DNA of 13,360 nucleotides from Oscillospiraceae bacterium (GTDB lineage Bacteria > Bacillota_A > Clostridia > Oscillospirales > Ruminococcaceae). The DNA is taken from positions 1 to 13,360 of the forward strand of contig JAFWUX010000117.1 of NCBI GenBank assembly GCA_017523995.1, in the 5' to 3' direction. Of the stretch, positions 6,658-13,197 are shown piece after piece. A model generated the notes under the pieces. That model was not told where the DNA came from. It saw nothing but the letters and a program-made list of their open reading frames with translations, and did no database searches. Within the stretch, counting starts at the first letter, position 1, and every line of letters starts with the position of its first letter. A program made the translations under genes and the position numbers.

Positions 6658-7470
6658 TTACTTTGCGATAAACCGTGTGCCGACGGGTTCGTCATTCAGC
6701 AGCAGATCATAAAGCCGCTCAGGCTTTTCGCCGTTCATGATGACCATGTCAATGCCGGCTGCGACCGCCATTTTCGCCGCGGAAATCTTGGTTGCCATGC
6801 CGCCGCGCGCATTCGGTGTGCCTGCGCCGCCTGCAATGCTCTCGATCTCCGGCGTGATCTCCTCAACAACCGGAATCAGCTTTGCGTTGGCATCCTTGTG
6901 CGGATCGGCGGAGTAAAGACCGTCGATGTCGCTCATCAGCACAAGCGTGTCAGCGTGGACAAGTCCCGCAACAATCGCCGCGAGCGAATCGTTCTCGCCG
7001 ATTTCAAGCTCGAGTTCGTCGATTGCGACCGTATCGTTTTCGTTGACGATCGGGATGACGCCGAGCTCCAGCAGACGCTCCATGCAGTTTCCGGCGTTCT
7101 CGCCGCCGTTTGTGTTGAGAATTGCCTTGGTCAGCAGCACCTGCGCGACGTTGACGCTGTAATTTGCAAACTGACGGTCATAGAGATACATCAGCTCGCA
7201 CTGCCCGACGGCGGCGCATGCCTGCTTTGTCGGGGTATCGGTCGGGCGTTCGCGCAGACCGAGCTGTCCGACGCCGAGTCCCACAGCACCCGAGGAAACA
7301 AGAATCAGCTGCTTGCCTGCGTTCGAGAGATCTGCCAGAACACGAACCAGATTGTGAAACCGCCGCAGATTCATTCTGCCGGTGCGGTGGGTCAGCGTTG
7401 AGGTGCCGACCTTGACAACAATGCGCTGACTGTCCGACAGCCTGCGCAGCGATGTATTTTCGCTTTCCAA
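6658..7470 (-). CDS. proB: Glutamate 5-kinase, short form without PUA domain
   Basis: ProB phosphorylates L-glutamate with ATP to give glutamate 5-phosphate, the first and usually feedback-controlled step of proline synthesis. It is 270 residues: the amino-acid-kinase domain only, without the C-terminal PUA domain of the longer enterobacterial type. Motifs are VVKVGTSTL (18-26), SSGAVGLG (59-66), KQACAAVGQ, VNENDTV (142-148), ENDSLAA (159-165), SDIDGLY (180-186) and GGMATKISAAK (213-223). The start is a TTG at 7470 preceded by AAAGGAAG about eight bases upstream; no ATG is available nearby. It heads the unit proB, 62-residue peptide, LRR gene, proA. A family 2 repeat ends about 20 bases upstream of the start codon. 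Confidence 0.95.
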   Translation of the reverse strand: MESENTSLRRLSDSQRIVVKVGTSTLTHRTGRMNLRRFHNLVRVLADLSNAGKQLILVSSGAVGLGVGQLGLRERPTDTPTKQACAAVGQCELMYLYDRQFANYSVNVAQVLLTKAILNTNGGENAGNCMERLLELGVIPIVNENDTVAIDELELEIGENDSLAAIVAGLVHADTLVLMSDIDGLYSADPHKDANAKLIPVVEEITPEIESIAGGAGTPNARGGMATKISAAKMAVAAGIDMVIMNGEKPERLYDLLLNDEPVGTRFIAK

Positions 7471-7491
7471 AAAAATACTTCCTTTCTAGTT

Positions 7492-7569
7492 AGAGGTATC
7501 TCCGATGGATCAGAAATGGGGCTCCGCCCCATACCCCGCTTAAGGGCTACTAGCCCTTAAGAATCCCAT
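7492..7569 (-). repeat. Family 2 repeat, copy 3 (proB leader)
   Basis: On the minus strand this reads TGGGATTC, then hairpin 1 with arms CTTAAGGGCTA/TAGCCCTTAAG, then CGGGGTATGGGG, hairpin 2 TGGGGCGGAGCCCCA, and the end ATCCATCGGAGATACCTCT. Hairpin 1 differs from the other copies at several positions on both arms, yet pairs perfectly. The end is complementary over 19 bases to the copy after proA. Confidence 0.8.
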
Positions 7570-7686
7570 TTTTATGTGTGGGGGTGGGAATTGTGTATCA
7601 CTATGTGCCTTTGAAAGGGTAAGAATGTGCGGGTTACAGATTCGTCTGAAATGAGCTTTAGCAAAATGGATGTCGGCATTGCCGAC
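7570..7686. repeat. Spacer with nested family 1 palindrome module
   Basis: No gene is visible. At 7654-7686 stands AGCTTTAGCAAAATGGAT followed by GTCGGCATTGCCGAC, identical to 161-193 in copy A except for the central base of the palindrome. It lies between a partial family 2 end (TTACAGATTCGTC, 7634-7646) and the inverted end of copy 4 (GACGGATCTGTAA, 7692-7704). The rest (7574-7630) is G/T-rich with nothing recognisable. Confidence 0.6.
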
Positions 7687-7756
7687 TCTCCGACGGATCT
7701 GTAATGAGGCTCCGCCTCAAACTCCGCCAAAGGGACATTGTCCCTTTGGAATCCCA
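7687..7756 (-). repeat. Family 2 repeat, copy 4
   Basis: On the minus strand it reads TGGGATTCC, hairpin 1 CCAAAGGGACA/TGTCCCTTTGG (perfect), CGGAGTTTG, hairpin 2 TGAGGCGGAGCCTCA and the end ATCCGTCGGAGA. Hairpin 2 has an A-T pair where copy 3 has G-C. It lies downstream of the 127-residue gene, in inverted orientation to copy 5 on the other side of that gene. Confidence 0.8.
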
Positions 7757-7821
7757 TTTTTGGTATGGGATTGTGTGTGGGCTGTATCCGCTTGCATAAC
7801 ATCGTTACGGGATGATCCTTT

Positions 7822-8205
7822 TTATGTTTCATCCATATAGATTTCGATTTTGCTGTACGGGCGGGATTTTGCGTATGCAAATGCATCCGATTTCCGGATG
7901 AAATCAAAGATGTTCTCCGCAATGTCCTCGTTCCAGACCGTTCCGGAGAATTTACAGTTTTCGCTGTCCGGCTGAAACAGGATTTCGACATGAATCTGAT
8001 AAAACTCGTCATCATCCTCAATCGGAAATTGCCGCACCAGACAGAAATAAAAGCGCGGTTCGCCGGTAAAAGAGAATGTGCCGGTCTCAAACAGAATCAT
8101 ATCATCGGCAATGGGAACACTGCACATTCTTTCAAATGCATCGACGATTCCGGGCAGGGACATCTTTTCCGTGATCTCCCTTTTCAGCATATCCAGACAG
8201 TTCAT
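7822..8205 (-). CDS. Hypothetical protein, 127 residues
   Basis: I do not recognise this family. The protein is acidic, has no signal peptide or membrane segment, and is probably a single alpha/beta domain: an N-terminal helix (LKREITEKMSLPGIVDAFERM), then alternating strand-like segments (MILFETGTFSF, PRFYFCLVRQF, FYQIHVEILFQ), then a helical segment (NEDIAENIFDFIRKSDAFAY) and a final strand (SKIEIYMDET). AAGGTG eight bases before the ATG supports the start. Its codons look richer in A/T than those of the neighbouring metabolic genes. It stands alone, flanked on both sides by inverted family 2 repeats, which makes it a candidate for an acquired or mobile cargo gene. Small acidic soluble proteins of this type include immunity proteins, but nothing here proves that. 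Confidence 0.7.
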   Translation of the reverse strand: MNCLDMLKREITEKMSLPGIVDAFERMCSVPIADDMILFETGTFSFTGEPRFYFCLVRQFPIEDDDEFYQIHVEILFQPDSENCKFSGTVWNEDIAENIFDFIRKSDAFAYAKSRPYSKIEIYMDET

Positions 8206-8222
8206 CGTGATTCACCTTAAAA

Positions 8223-8299
8223 CGGGAGTCCAGAGGGATAGTATCCCTTTGGCAGGGGCTTGGGGACAGAGTCCCCATTACAGATCCATCGGAGATACC
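8223..8299 (+). repeat. Family 2 repeat, copy 5
   Basis: It starts CGGGAGTCC, with hairpin 1 CCAGAGGGATA/TATCCCTTTGG, CAGGGGCTTGGGG, hairpin 2 TGGGGACAGAGTCCCCA and the end ATCCATCGGAGATACC. It fills the whole gap between the dehydrogenase stop codon, which it touches, and the ribosome binding site of the 127-residue gene. On the minus strand hairpin 1 is followed by CGTTTTAA and could act as a weak terminator. Confidence 0.8.
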
Positions 8300-9271
8300 T
8301 TAAACCTTATTCACCACATGCTGCGGATTGCCGCTGAGGAAACCGCGGAGATTATCCTCGGTGATATCGAGCAGGCGCTTGCGCGTCTCGAGCGGTGTCC
8401 AGCCGATGTGCGGCGTGATGACGCAGTTCTTTGCGCCCTTGAGCGGTGTCTCTGCGGACATCGGCTCCTTTTCGAGCACATCGAGATAGGCAGCCGCAAG
8501 CATATCATGATTCAGTGCGGATGCGAGATCCTCCTCGACAACGGTGCCGCCGCGCGAGGTGTTGATGAGGATTGCTGTCTCTTTCATCAGTGCGAGGGAT
8601 TTTTTGTTGATGAGCCCCTTTGTCTGTTCGGTCAGCGGGCAGTGCAGGGTCAGCACATCGGCGCGGCGGAAGACCTCCTCCGCGGTGACGACCGGATAGG
8701 GGCAGTTTTCAGGCTGTGTTCTGGTTGCGATCAGCACCTGCATGCCGAACGCATCCGCGATTTTCGCAACATTCTTTCCGATGTGACCGTAACCGATGAT
8801 GCCGATTGTTTTGCCGCGCAGCTCGCCGGTCGGATACGGAAAATAAGAGAATGCCGGCGCGGTTTCCCACTTCCCGAGCCGTACATCCATCGAATAAAGC
8901 GCAACGCGCTGGAAGTGGTCAAAGATATACGCAAAGACAAGCTGCGTGACGGCATCCGTTGAGTAGCTGCCTGCATTGCAGACCGGAATGCCGCGCTCCG
9001 ATGCCGCCTCGATATCGACATTGTTGAAGCCCGTTGCGAGAATGCCGATATATTTGATATCCGGGCAGGCTTCCATGACCTCGCGCGTAATCAGCACCTT
9101 GTTGCAGATGACAACATCCGCATTGCCGATGTGTGCGGCGGTCTCCTCAGGTCTGGTCGAGGGGTAGACGTCCACATTCTCCGCAAGTGCGGCAAAGCGG
9201 CGCGCATTGACCTCGTCCTTGTTATATGCCATTGTGTCCCAGTCGAGAATTGCAATTCGTTTTGCACGCAT
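8300..9271 (-). CDS. D-isomer-specific 2-hydroxyacid dehydrogenase, hydroxypyruvate reductase-like
   Basis: This NAD(P)-dependent cytosolic oxidoreductase reduces a 2-keto acid to its D-2-hydroxy acid; glycerate/hydroxypyruvate is the most likely pair by resemblance. At 323 residues it has normal family length. The substrate half frames a Rossmann domain with GYGHIG (160-165). The catalytic triad is visible: Arg240 in NTSRGG, Glu269 in DVLEKEP and His288 in TPHIGW. The stretch HIGWTPLETRKRLLDI resembles the HprA subgroup more than PGDH or D-lactate dehydrogenase, but substrate assignment remains an inference. GGAGGG stands eight bases before the ATG. It begins three bases after the stop of the 102-residue membrane protein, so the two are almost certainly co-transcribed. 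Confidence 0.9.
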   Translation of the reverse strand: MRAKRIAILDWDTMAYNKDEVNARRFAALAENVDVYPSTRPEETAAHIGNADVVICNKVLITREVMEACPDIKYIGILATGFNNVDIEAASERGIPVCNAGSYSTDAVTQLVFAYIFDHFQRVALYSMDVRLGKWETAPAFSYFPYPTGELRGKTIGIIGYGHIGKNVAKIADAFGMQVLIATRTQPENCPYPVVTAEEVFRRADVLTLHCPLTEQTKGLINKKSLALMKETAILINTSRGGTVVEEDLASALNHDMLAAAYLDVLEKEPMSAETPLKGAKNCVITPHIGWTPLETRKRLLDITEDNLRGFLSGNPQHVVNKV

Positions 9272-9274
9272 GGA

Positions 9275-9583
9275 TTATCCCTCCGTTTTTGCTGCGGCTT
9301 TTGCAGCCTTTTCCGCCTTTTCCTTTTTGGATGCCTTCACGGACTGGACAATATTCAGAATCAGCGCGAGCAGCAGCAGAACTGCCTCCAGAATGCCGAC
9401 GCCGTAATACCATGTCTGATTATCCGGCTTTACATAGATCAGCAGCGAGGCGGGAATCGCGATTGCCATGACGAGCTGATAGAGATGCTTTGTCCGGATG
9501 AACTGGAGCAGAAACAGCAGCGTTGCAATGATGCAGAAGATCAGGTGTTTATCCTGTGTGATAGGGAACTGATTGGGATCCAT
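9275..9583 (-). CDS. Small integral membrane protein with three helices and a Lys/Ala-rich tail
   Basis: The protein has 102 residues. Hydrophobic segments at about 12-29 (KHLIFCIIATLLFLLQFI), 33-51 (LYQLVMAIAIPASLLIYV) and 59-79 (YYGVGILEAVLLLLALILNIV) predict three membrane helices. They are followed by a charged, helix-forming tail (83-102) of Lys, Ala and Glu. AAAGGAG about ten bases before the ATG supports the start. It is the first gene of a unit with the hydroxyacid dehydrogenase, whose ribosome binding site lies inside its last codons. No family recognised. The partnership with the enzyme could be incidental or could mark a small carrier or anchor. Confidence 0.8.
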   Translation of the reverse strand: MDPNQFPITQDKHLIFCIIATLLFLLQFIRTKHLYQLVMAIAIPASLLIYVKPDNQTWYYGVGILEAVLLLLALILNIVQSVKASKKEKAEKAAKAAAKTEG

Positions 9584-9668
9584 TTTTGATTTACTCCTTT
9601 ATGTGTTGGTTGAAATATCTCACTGCCCTTGCGGCAGATGAAAGCGTTTGGGGATACACTGATTTGTG

Positions 9669-9682
9669 TCTCCGACGGATTT
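9669..9682 (-). repeat. Isolated family 2 right end, inverted to copy 6
   Basis: TCTCCGACGGATT at 9669-9681 is the reverse complement (one mismatch) of AATCCATCGGAGA at 9785-9797 in copy 6. It sits 13 bases from that copy's TGGGATTCC start, giving copy 6 terminal inverted repeats like a miniature element. It is also the element in the leader of the 102-residue gene. Confidence 0.55.
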
Positions 9683-9694
9683 ATTATTCAGAAA

Positions 9695-9801
9695 TGGGAT
9701 TCCAAAGGGACAGTGTTCCTTTGGCGGGGTATGGGTGAGTTTGCTTCGCAAACTCATAGCGAAGCGTGCAAGCGCCCCGTTTCTAATCCATCGGAGAGAC
9801 C
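9695..9801 (+). repeat. Family 2 repeat, copy 6 (long form)
   Basis: TGGGATTCC, hairpin 1 CCAAAGGGACA/TGTTCCTTTGG, then CGGGGTATGGG. The expansion is the same as in copy 2, but with the inner hairpin inverted: GAGTTTGCTTCGCAAACTC here, GAGTTTGCGAAGCAAACTC there. Then ATAGCGAAGCGTGCAAGCGCCCC and the end ATCCATCGGAGAGACC. It lies directly after the rodA-type gene. Confidence 0.8.
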
Positions 9802-9818
9802 GATTTTTCAGCGTTTTC

Positions 9819-10982
9819 TTAGGTTTCGGTTTCCGCGTCATAGAATACGCGGTATTTTTTCTGGTTGTGCGTATAGGCGCTGATGACAAGCCCGATTGAG
9901 AGATACATCGAGAGCATTGCGGTGCCGCCGGCGCTGAAAAACGGCAGCGGAATACCGATGACCGGCATGACTTTCAGCACCATGCCGAGATTCATCAGAT
10001 CGTGCGTGAACAGAATCGCAAAGACGCCCATGCAGAGCGTTTTGCCCATCGTATCCTTGGCGGCACGGCTGTCCCAAAAGACGCGCAGGCAGATTGCGGC
10101 AAGAATCACAATGACAACAATCGCGCCGACAAATCCGAATGCCTCGCCGATGAATGCGAAGATGAAGTCATTGTGCATTTCCGGCACAGCGGTATATGTG
10201 CCGCCGCTGAGTCCCTGCCCGAACAGCCCGCCGGAGCGGATTGCTTTGAGACCGAGGTTCTGCTGATATTCCAGACCGAGCGAATCGGTGCCGGGGTTCA
10301 TCAGCACGCGGATGCGGTTCCGGTGGACATCGCCGAACACATACGTCCAGACGAACCAGAACACCAGCGGCATCAGTGCGGCGCCGCCGAGCAGATACCA
10401 GAACGAAAGCCCTGCCGTGAACAGCATAAATACGGTCATTGCTGCAAAGACAATCGCCGTACCGTAGTCGCCCTGCACCGCGACAATGCCTGCCGGAATC
10501 GCGGCGTGCACGAGCAGCAGAAAGAGGTGCAAGGGCTGATTGAGCCTGTCTGTCACCTTGGAGATGTGATAGGCGTAGGTCAGCAGAAAGACCAGTTTCA
10601 GAATCTCCGAGGGCTGAATCTGCACAAAGCCGAGGTCGATCCATGCACGGTCATCCGCGCCCTCACGCCCGTAGCCGAGCGAGGTGAAGGTCAGCGCGAC
10701 AAGTCCCAGCGCGAGTGGCGCATAGAGGAACCAGAACCGCGCCAGTTTGTGATAGTCGATTGCGGAAACAATGATGCAGCCGGTGATTCCCAGTCCGAGG
10801 GAGATGAGCTGCACAATCCAGTCATTGGAATCAACCTCGCTGGAAATGTTCTCTGTCCAGAGGGAGCGCAAAAGCAGGACGCTTGCGCCCGAGCAGATCG
10901 TCACGAGCGCCAGCAGCACCCAGTCGATCCTGTGCCAGAAATCCCTGCGTGAGGGATCTGCGCTAATTGGTGTACGTTTCAA
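9819..10982 (-). CDS. SEDS-family peptidoglycan glycosyltransferase, RodA/FtsW type
   Basis: This polytopic membrane protein polymerises lipid II into glycan strands, working with a class B penicillin-binding protein in elongation, division or spore cortex formation. It has 387 residues and about ten hydrophobic segments. SEDS marks are QPSEILKL (123-130), GDYGTA (171-176), the region NPGTDSLGLEYQ containing the conserved aspartate (Asp233), GGLFGQGLSGGTY, and GIPLPFFSAGG (343-353). The DSLGLEYQ and HNDFIFAFIGE wording is nearer RodA than FtsW, but the name is not certain. The start is a TTG at 10982 behind AGGAGA (10995-10990); no nearby ATG fits. It appears to be a single-gene unit bracketed by family 2 copies 6 and 7. 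No partner transpeptidase is in the window. Confidence 0.92.
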   Translation of the reverse strand: MKRTPISADPSRRDFWHRIDWVLLALVTICSGASVLLLRSLWTENISSEVDSNDWIVQLISLGLGITGCIIVSAIDYHKLARFWFLYAPLALGLVALTFTSLGYGREGADDRAWIDLGFVQIQPSEILKLVFLLTYAYHISKVTDRLNQPLHLFLLLVHAAIPAGIVAVQGDYGTAIVFAAMTVFMLFTAGLSFWYLLGGAALMPLVFWFVWTYVFGDVHRNRIRVLMNPGTDSLGLEYQQNLGLKAIRSGGLFGQGLSGGTYTAVPEMHNDFIFAFIGEAFGFVGAIVVIVILAAICLRVFWDSRAAKDTMGKTLCMGVFAILFTHDLMNLGMVLKVMPVIGIPLPFFSAGGTAMLSMYLSIGLVISAYTHNQKKYRVFYDAETET

Positions 10983-11006
10983 TTTGTTCTCTCCTGTTTC
11001 TCTTTA

Positions 11007-11127
11007 GTGGTATCTGCATAGTGGTATCTGCGATGATTTATAATAGAGGCTTACAGTATTGCTGCGCGAACTGTGCCCCATACCCTGCCCCAGCGAAGCG
11101 AGGGGATACGATTCCTTTGGAATCCCG
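11007..11127 (-). repeat. Family 2 repeat, copy 7 (divergent, with 14-base tandem duplication)
   Basis: On the minus strand it starts CGGGATTCCAAAGGAATC, touching the lipoprotein stop codon, continues with CCCCTCGCTTCGCTGGGG, GGGTATGGGGC and an unrelated insert, and ends ATCATCGCAGATACC. That end is followed by a second GCAGATACCAC (11007-11020 against 11021-11034 on the plus strand). It forms the leader of the rodA-type gene. Hairpin 1 has been remodelled to GGATTCC-AAA-GGAATC. Confidence 0.65.
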
Positions 11128-11664
11128 TTATGAAGCGGTATTTAAGGATTTCCTGCAAATCGCTTCATAGTCTGTGTTTTCCCAGTGATAATCACCGACA
11201 GCCTGAAACTGATTTTCAGTGTTTCTTGTATAGGTCTGTGCGGCAATCGGATCTGCATTCTGATCCAGCCAGCGCACCTCAAGTGTGTTGATGCTGTTGT
11301 AATCATCAACAAAGCCGCAAAGACCAATCCATCCGACTGATTCCAGAATCAACGCAGCATTTTTCTGAGTATCATCTGTTTGAAACTGATAGCTTGCGGT
11401 CAGTTTGTCTGATTCGAGTTTTTCTGTATAAACAAATGCGACATTCTTCTGAAAATCGCGCACGCCCTTTTCCGCATTTTGCCGAATATCCGAATTGATC
11501 TTTGCCTGTTCTTCTTCGGGAAACTGAACCTGCTCCCGATTCGATGTGCCAGTTTCGATTTCGGCACTTTGTGCAGAATCAGAGTTTGCGGAACTGCATC
11601 CGCAGCAGAGCAGCATGATGCTCAGCAGGGAAGGTATCAGATAAGAGATTCGCACATTCCTCAC
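11128..11664 (-). CDS. Putative lipoprotein, unknown function
   Basis: The product is 178 residues. An N-terminal signal with hydrophobic core (YLIPSLLSIMLLCCG) ends at a probable lipidation cysteine (Cys23 in LCCGCSS), so it should be anchored outside the cytoplasmic membrane; the residues at -3 and -2 are Cys, slightly off the usual lipobox. A Ser/Asp/Glu-rich spacer follows to about 50, then a soluble domain with mixed helix and strand. I recognise no domain. The GTG at 11664 overlaps the comM stop by four bases (GTGA). A second GTG at 11655, eight bases after AAGGGG, is an equally good start and would shorten the signal peptide by three residues. It is co-translated with comM, an odd pairing for a surface lipoprotein. 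Confidence 0.78.
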   Translation of the reverse strand: MRNVRISYLIPSLLSIMLLCCGCSSANSDSAQSAEIETGTSNREQVQFPEEEQAKINSDIRQNAEKGVRDFQKNVAFVYTEKLESDKLTASYQFQTDDTQKNAALILESVGWIGLCGFVDDYNSINTLEVRWLDQNADPIAAQTYTRNTENQFQAVGDYHWENTDYEAICRKSLNTAS

Positions 11665-13193
11665 CCCTTGTCCGTCTGCCAGTATTTGCGGTCGAGCGTG
11701 CGGTACTGCACGGCTTCGGCGATATGCACCGCCTCAATGACCTCGCTGCCTGCCATATCCGCCGCGGTGCGCGCGACCTTGAGCAGACGGTCATAGGCTC
11801 TTGCCGAGAGCCCCATCTTCTCGAACACCGCTTTGAGCCGCGATTTTGCGCTGTCCGTCATCGGGCAGAATGCCGCGAGCTTATCCGGTGTGATGCGCGC
11901 ATTGCAGGTGATCTTCGTGCCCTTGAAGCGCTCGTTCTGAATCTCCCGCGCCGCGACAACACGCTTGCGGATTTCCGCGCTCGGTTCTTCGGGCTTCTGC
12001 GAGGAGAGATCGTCAAAGGTCACCGGCGCCGCCTCGATATGCAGATCAAAGCGATCGAGCAGCGGGCCGGAAATGCGGTTGAGATACTGCGCGGCGGCGC
12101 GCTGTCCGCAGGTACACGGGCGCGTCGGGTGGCCGAGATAGCCGCAGGGACACGGGTTCATTGCCGCAATCAGCATGATCGAGCAGGGATAGCGGATTGT
12201 GCCCGCAGCACGCGAGATTGTGACCTCTCTGTCCTCGAGCGGCTGCCGCAGAATCTCGAGGGTGCGGCGGTCAAATTCCGCGAGCTCATCGAGAAAGAGC
12301 AGCCCGTTGTGTGCGAGCGATATTTCGCCCGGATGCGGCACGGTGCCGCCGCCTGCAAGTCCTGCCGAGGAAATCGTATGATGCGGCGAGCGGAACGGCC
12401 GGACCGTCACAAGCGGATGCTCGGAATCGAGCAGGCCTGCAACGGAGTGGATCATCGTGGTTTCAATGGATTCTGCGAAGGTCAGAGCGGGCAGAATCCC
12501 CGGCATGCGCTTGGCAAGCATGCTTTTGCCGCTGCCGGGCGGCCCGATGAGCAGGGCATTGTGTCCGCCGGCTGCTGCAAGCTCCAAAGCATGCTTTGCG
12601 GCGGTCTGTCCGTGGACATCGGCGAAATCGGGGATCGGCGGCGCATCGACCTGCTCCAAACCGATATGCTGCATCGGCTGCAGCGGCGCTTCGCCCTCGA
12701 GATGCCGGAGCAGCGCTTTTGCATCCGGTACGCCGTAGACGGTCATATCTTCAACAACTGCCGCTTCCTTTGCGTTCGCGAGCGGCACATACATCGTTTT
12801 GATGCCGCGCTGTCTGGCGGTCAGGGTCATCGGCAGCACGCCGTTGACCGGTCTGATATCGCCGTTGAGCGAAACCTCGCCGATGATCGCGGCATCCTCG
12901 GGCACCTGCACTCTGCCGAGTGCCGCAAGAATCGCCATGAATATCGCAAGATCGTGCATACTGCCGTTTTTGCGGCGGTCTGCCGGTGCGAGGTTGACAA
13001 TGCAGTTTGAGGTCGGGAACATGATGCCGCAGGTATAGAGCGCCGATTTGATGCGCTCGCGGCTTTCCTGAACAGCGGCATCTGCAAGCCCGACGATCTC
13101 AAAGCGCGGCAGTCCCTTGCTGAGGTTGATTTCCACATCAACAGGAAATGCGTTCAGTCCGAATAATCCCAGACTGCTGACTTTTGCAAACAT
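11661..13193 (-). CDS. comM: YifB/ComM-family AAA+ ATPase (Mg-chelatase-like)
   Basis: ComM-family proteins are cytosolic hexameric helicases; in naturally competent species they drive branch migration during uptake recombination. At 510 residues it is the full family length. The N-terminal ChlI-like domain (about 20-140, FEIVGLADAAVQESRERIKSAL, NLAPADRRKNGSMHDLAI) is followed by the AAA+ core: Walker A GPPGSGKS at 217-224, the Walker B region LLFLDE at 298-303, NPCPCGYLG at 346-354 and RISGPLLDRFD at 373-383. The C-terminal domain (about 410-500, SARAYDRLLKVARTAADM) is also typical. The ATG at 13193 is preceded by GGCGGTG. It overlaps the lipoprotein gene. Whether the host is competent cannot be told from this window; the family is also common in species with no known competence. 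Confidence 0.94.
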   Translation of the reverse strand: MFAKVSSLGLFGLNAFPVDVEINLSKGLPRFEIVGLADAAVQESRERIKSALYTCGIMFPTSNCIVNLAPADRRKNGSMHDLAIFMAILAALGRVQVPEDAAIIGEVSLNGDIRPVNGVLPMTLTARQRGIKTMYVPLANAKEAAVVEDMTVYGVPDAKALLRHLEGEAPLQPMQHIGLEQVDAPPIPDFADVHGQTAAKHALELAAAGGHNALLIGPPGSGKSMLAKRMPGILPALTFAESIETTMIHSVAGLLDSEHPLVTVRPFRSPHHTISSAGLAGGGTVPHPGEISLAHNGLLFLDELAEFDRRTLEILRQPLEDREVTISRAAGTIRYPCSIMLIAAMNPCPCGYLGHPTRPCTCGQRAAAQYLNRISGPLLDRFDLHIEAAPVTFDDLSSQKPEEPSAEIRKRVVAAREIQNERFKGTKITCNARITPDKLAAFCPMTDSAKSRLKAVFEKMGLSARAYDRLLKVARTAADMAGSEVIEAVHIAEAVQYRTLDRKYWQTDKG

Positions 13194-13197
13194 TGCT

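Noticed and set aside
10002..10952. 316-codon plus-strand open frame
   Set aside because: Antisense to the SEDS gene; charged and low in hydrophobic residues, with no family features.
11724..13010. 428-codon plus-strand open frame
   Set aside because: Antisense to comM; Arg/Cys/His-rich composition typical of a shadow frame.
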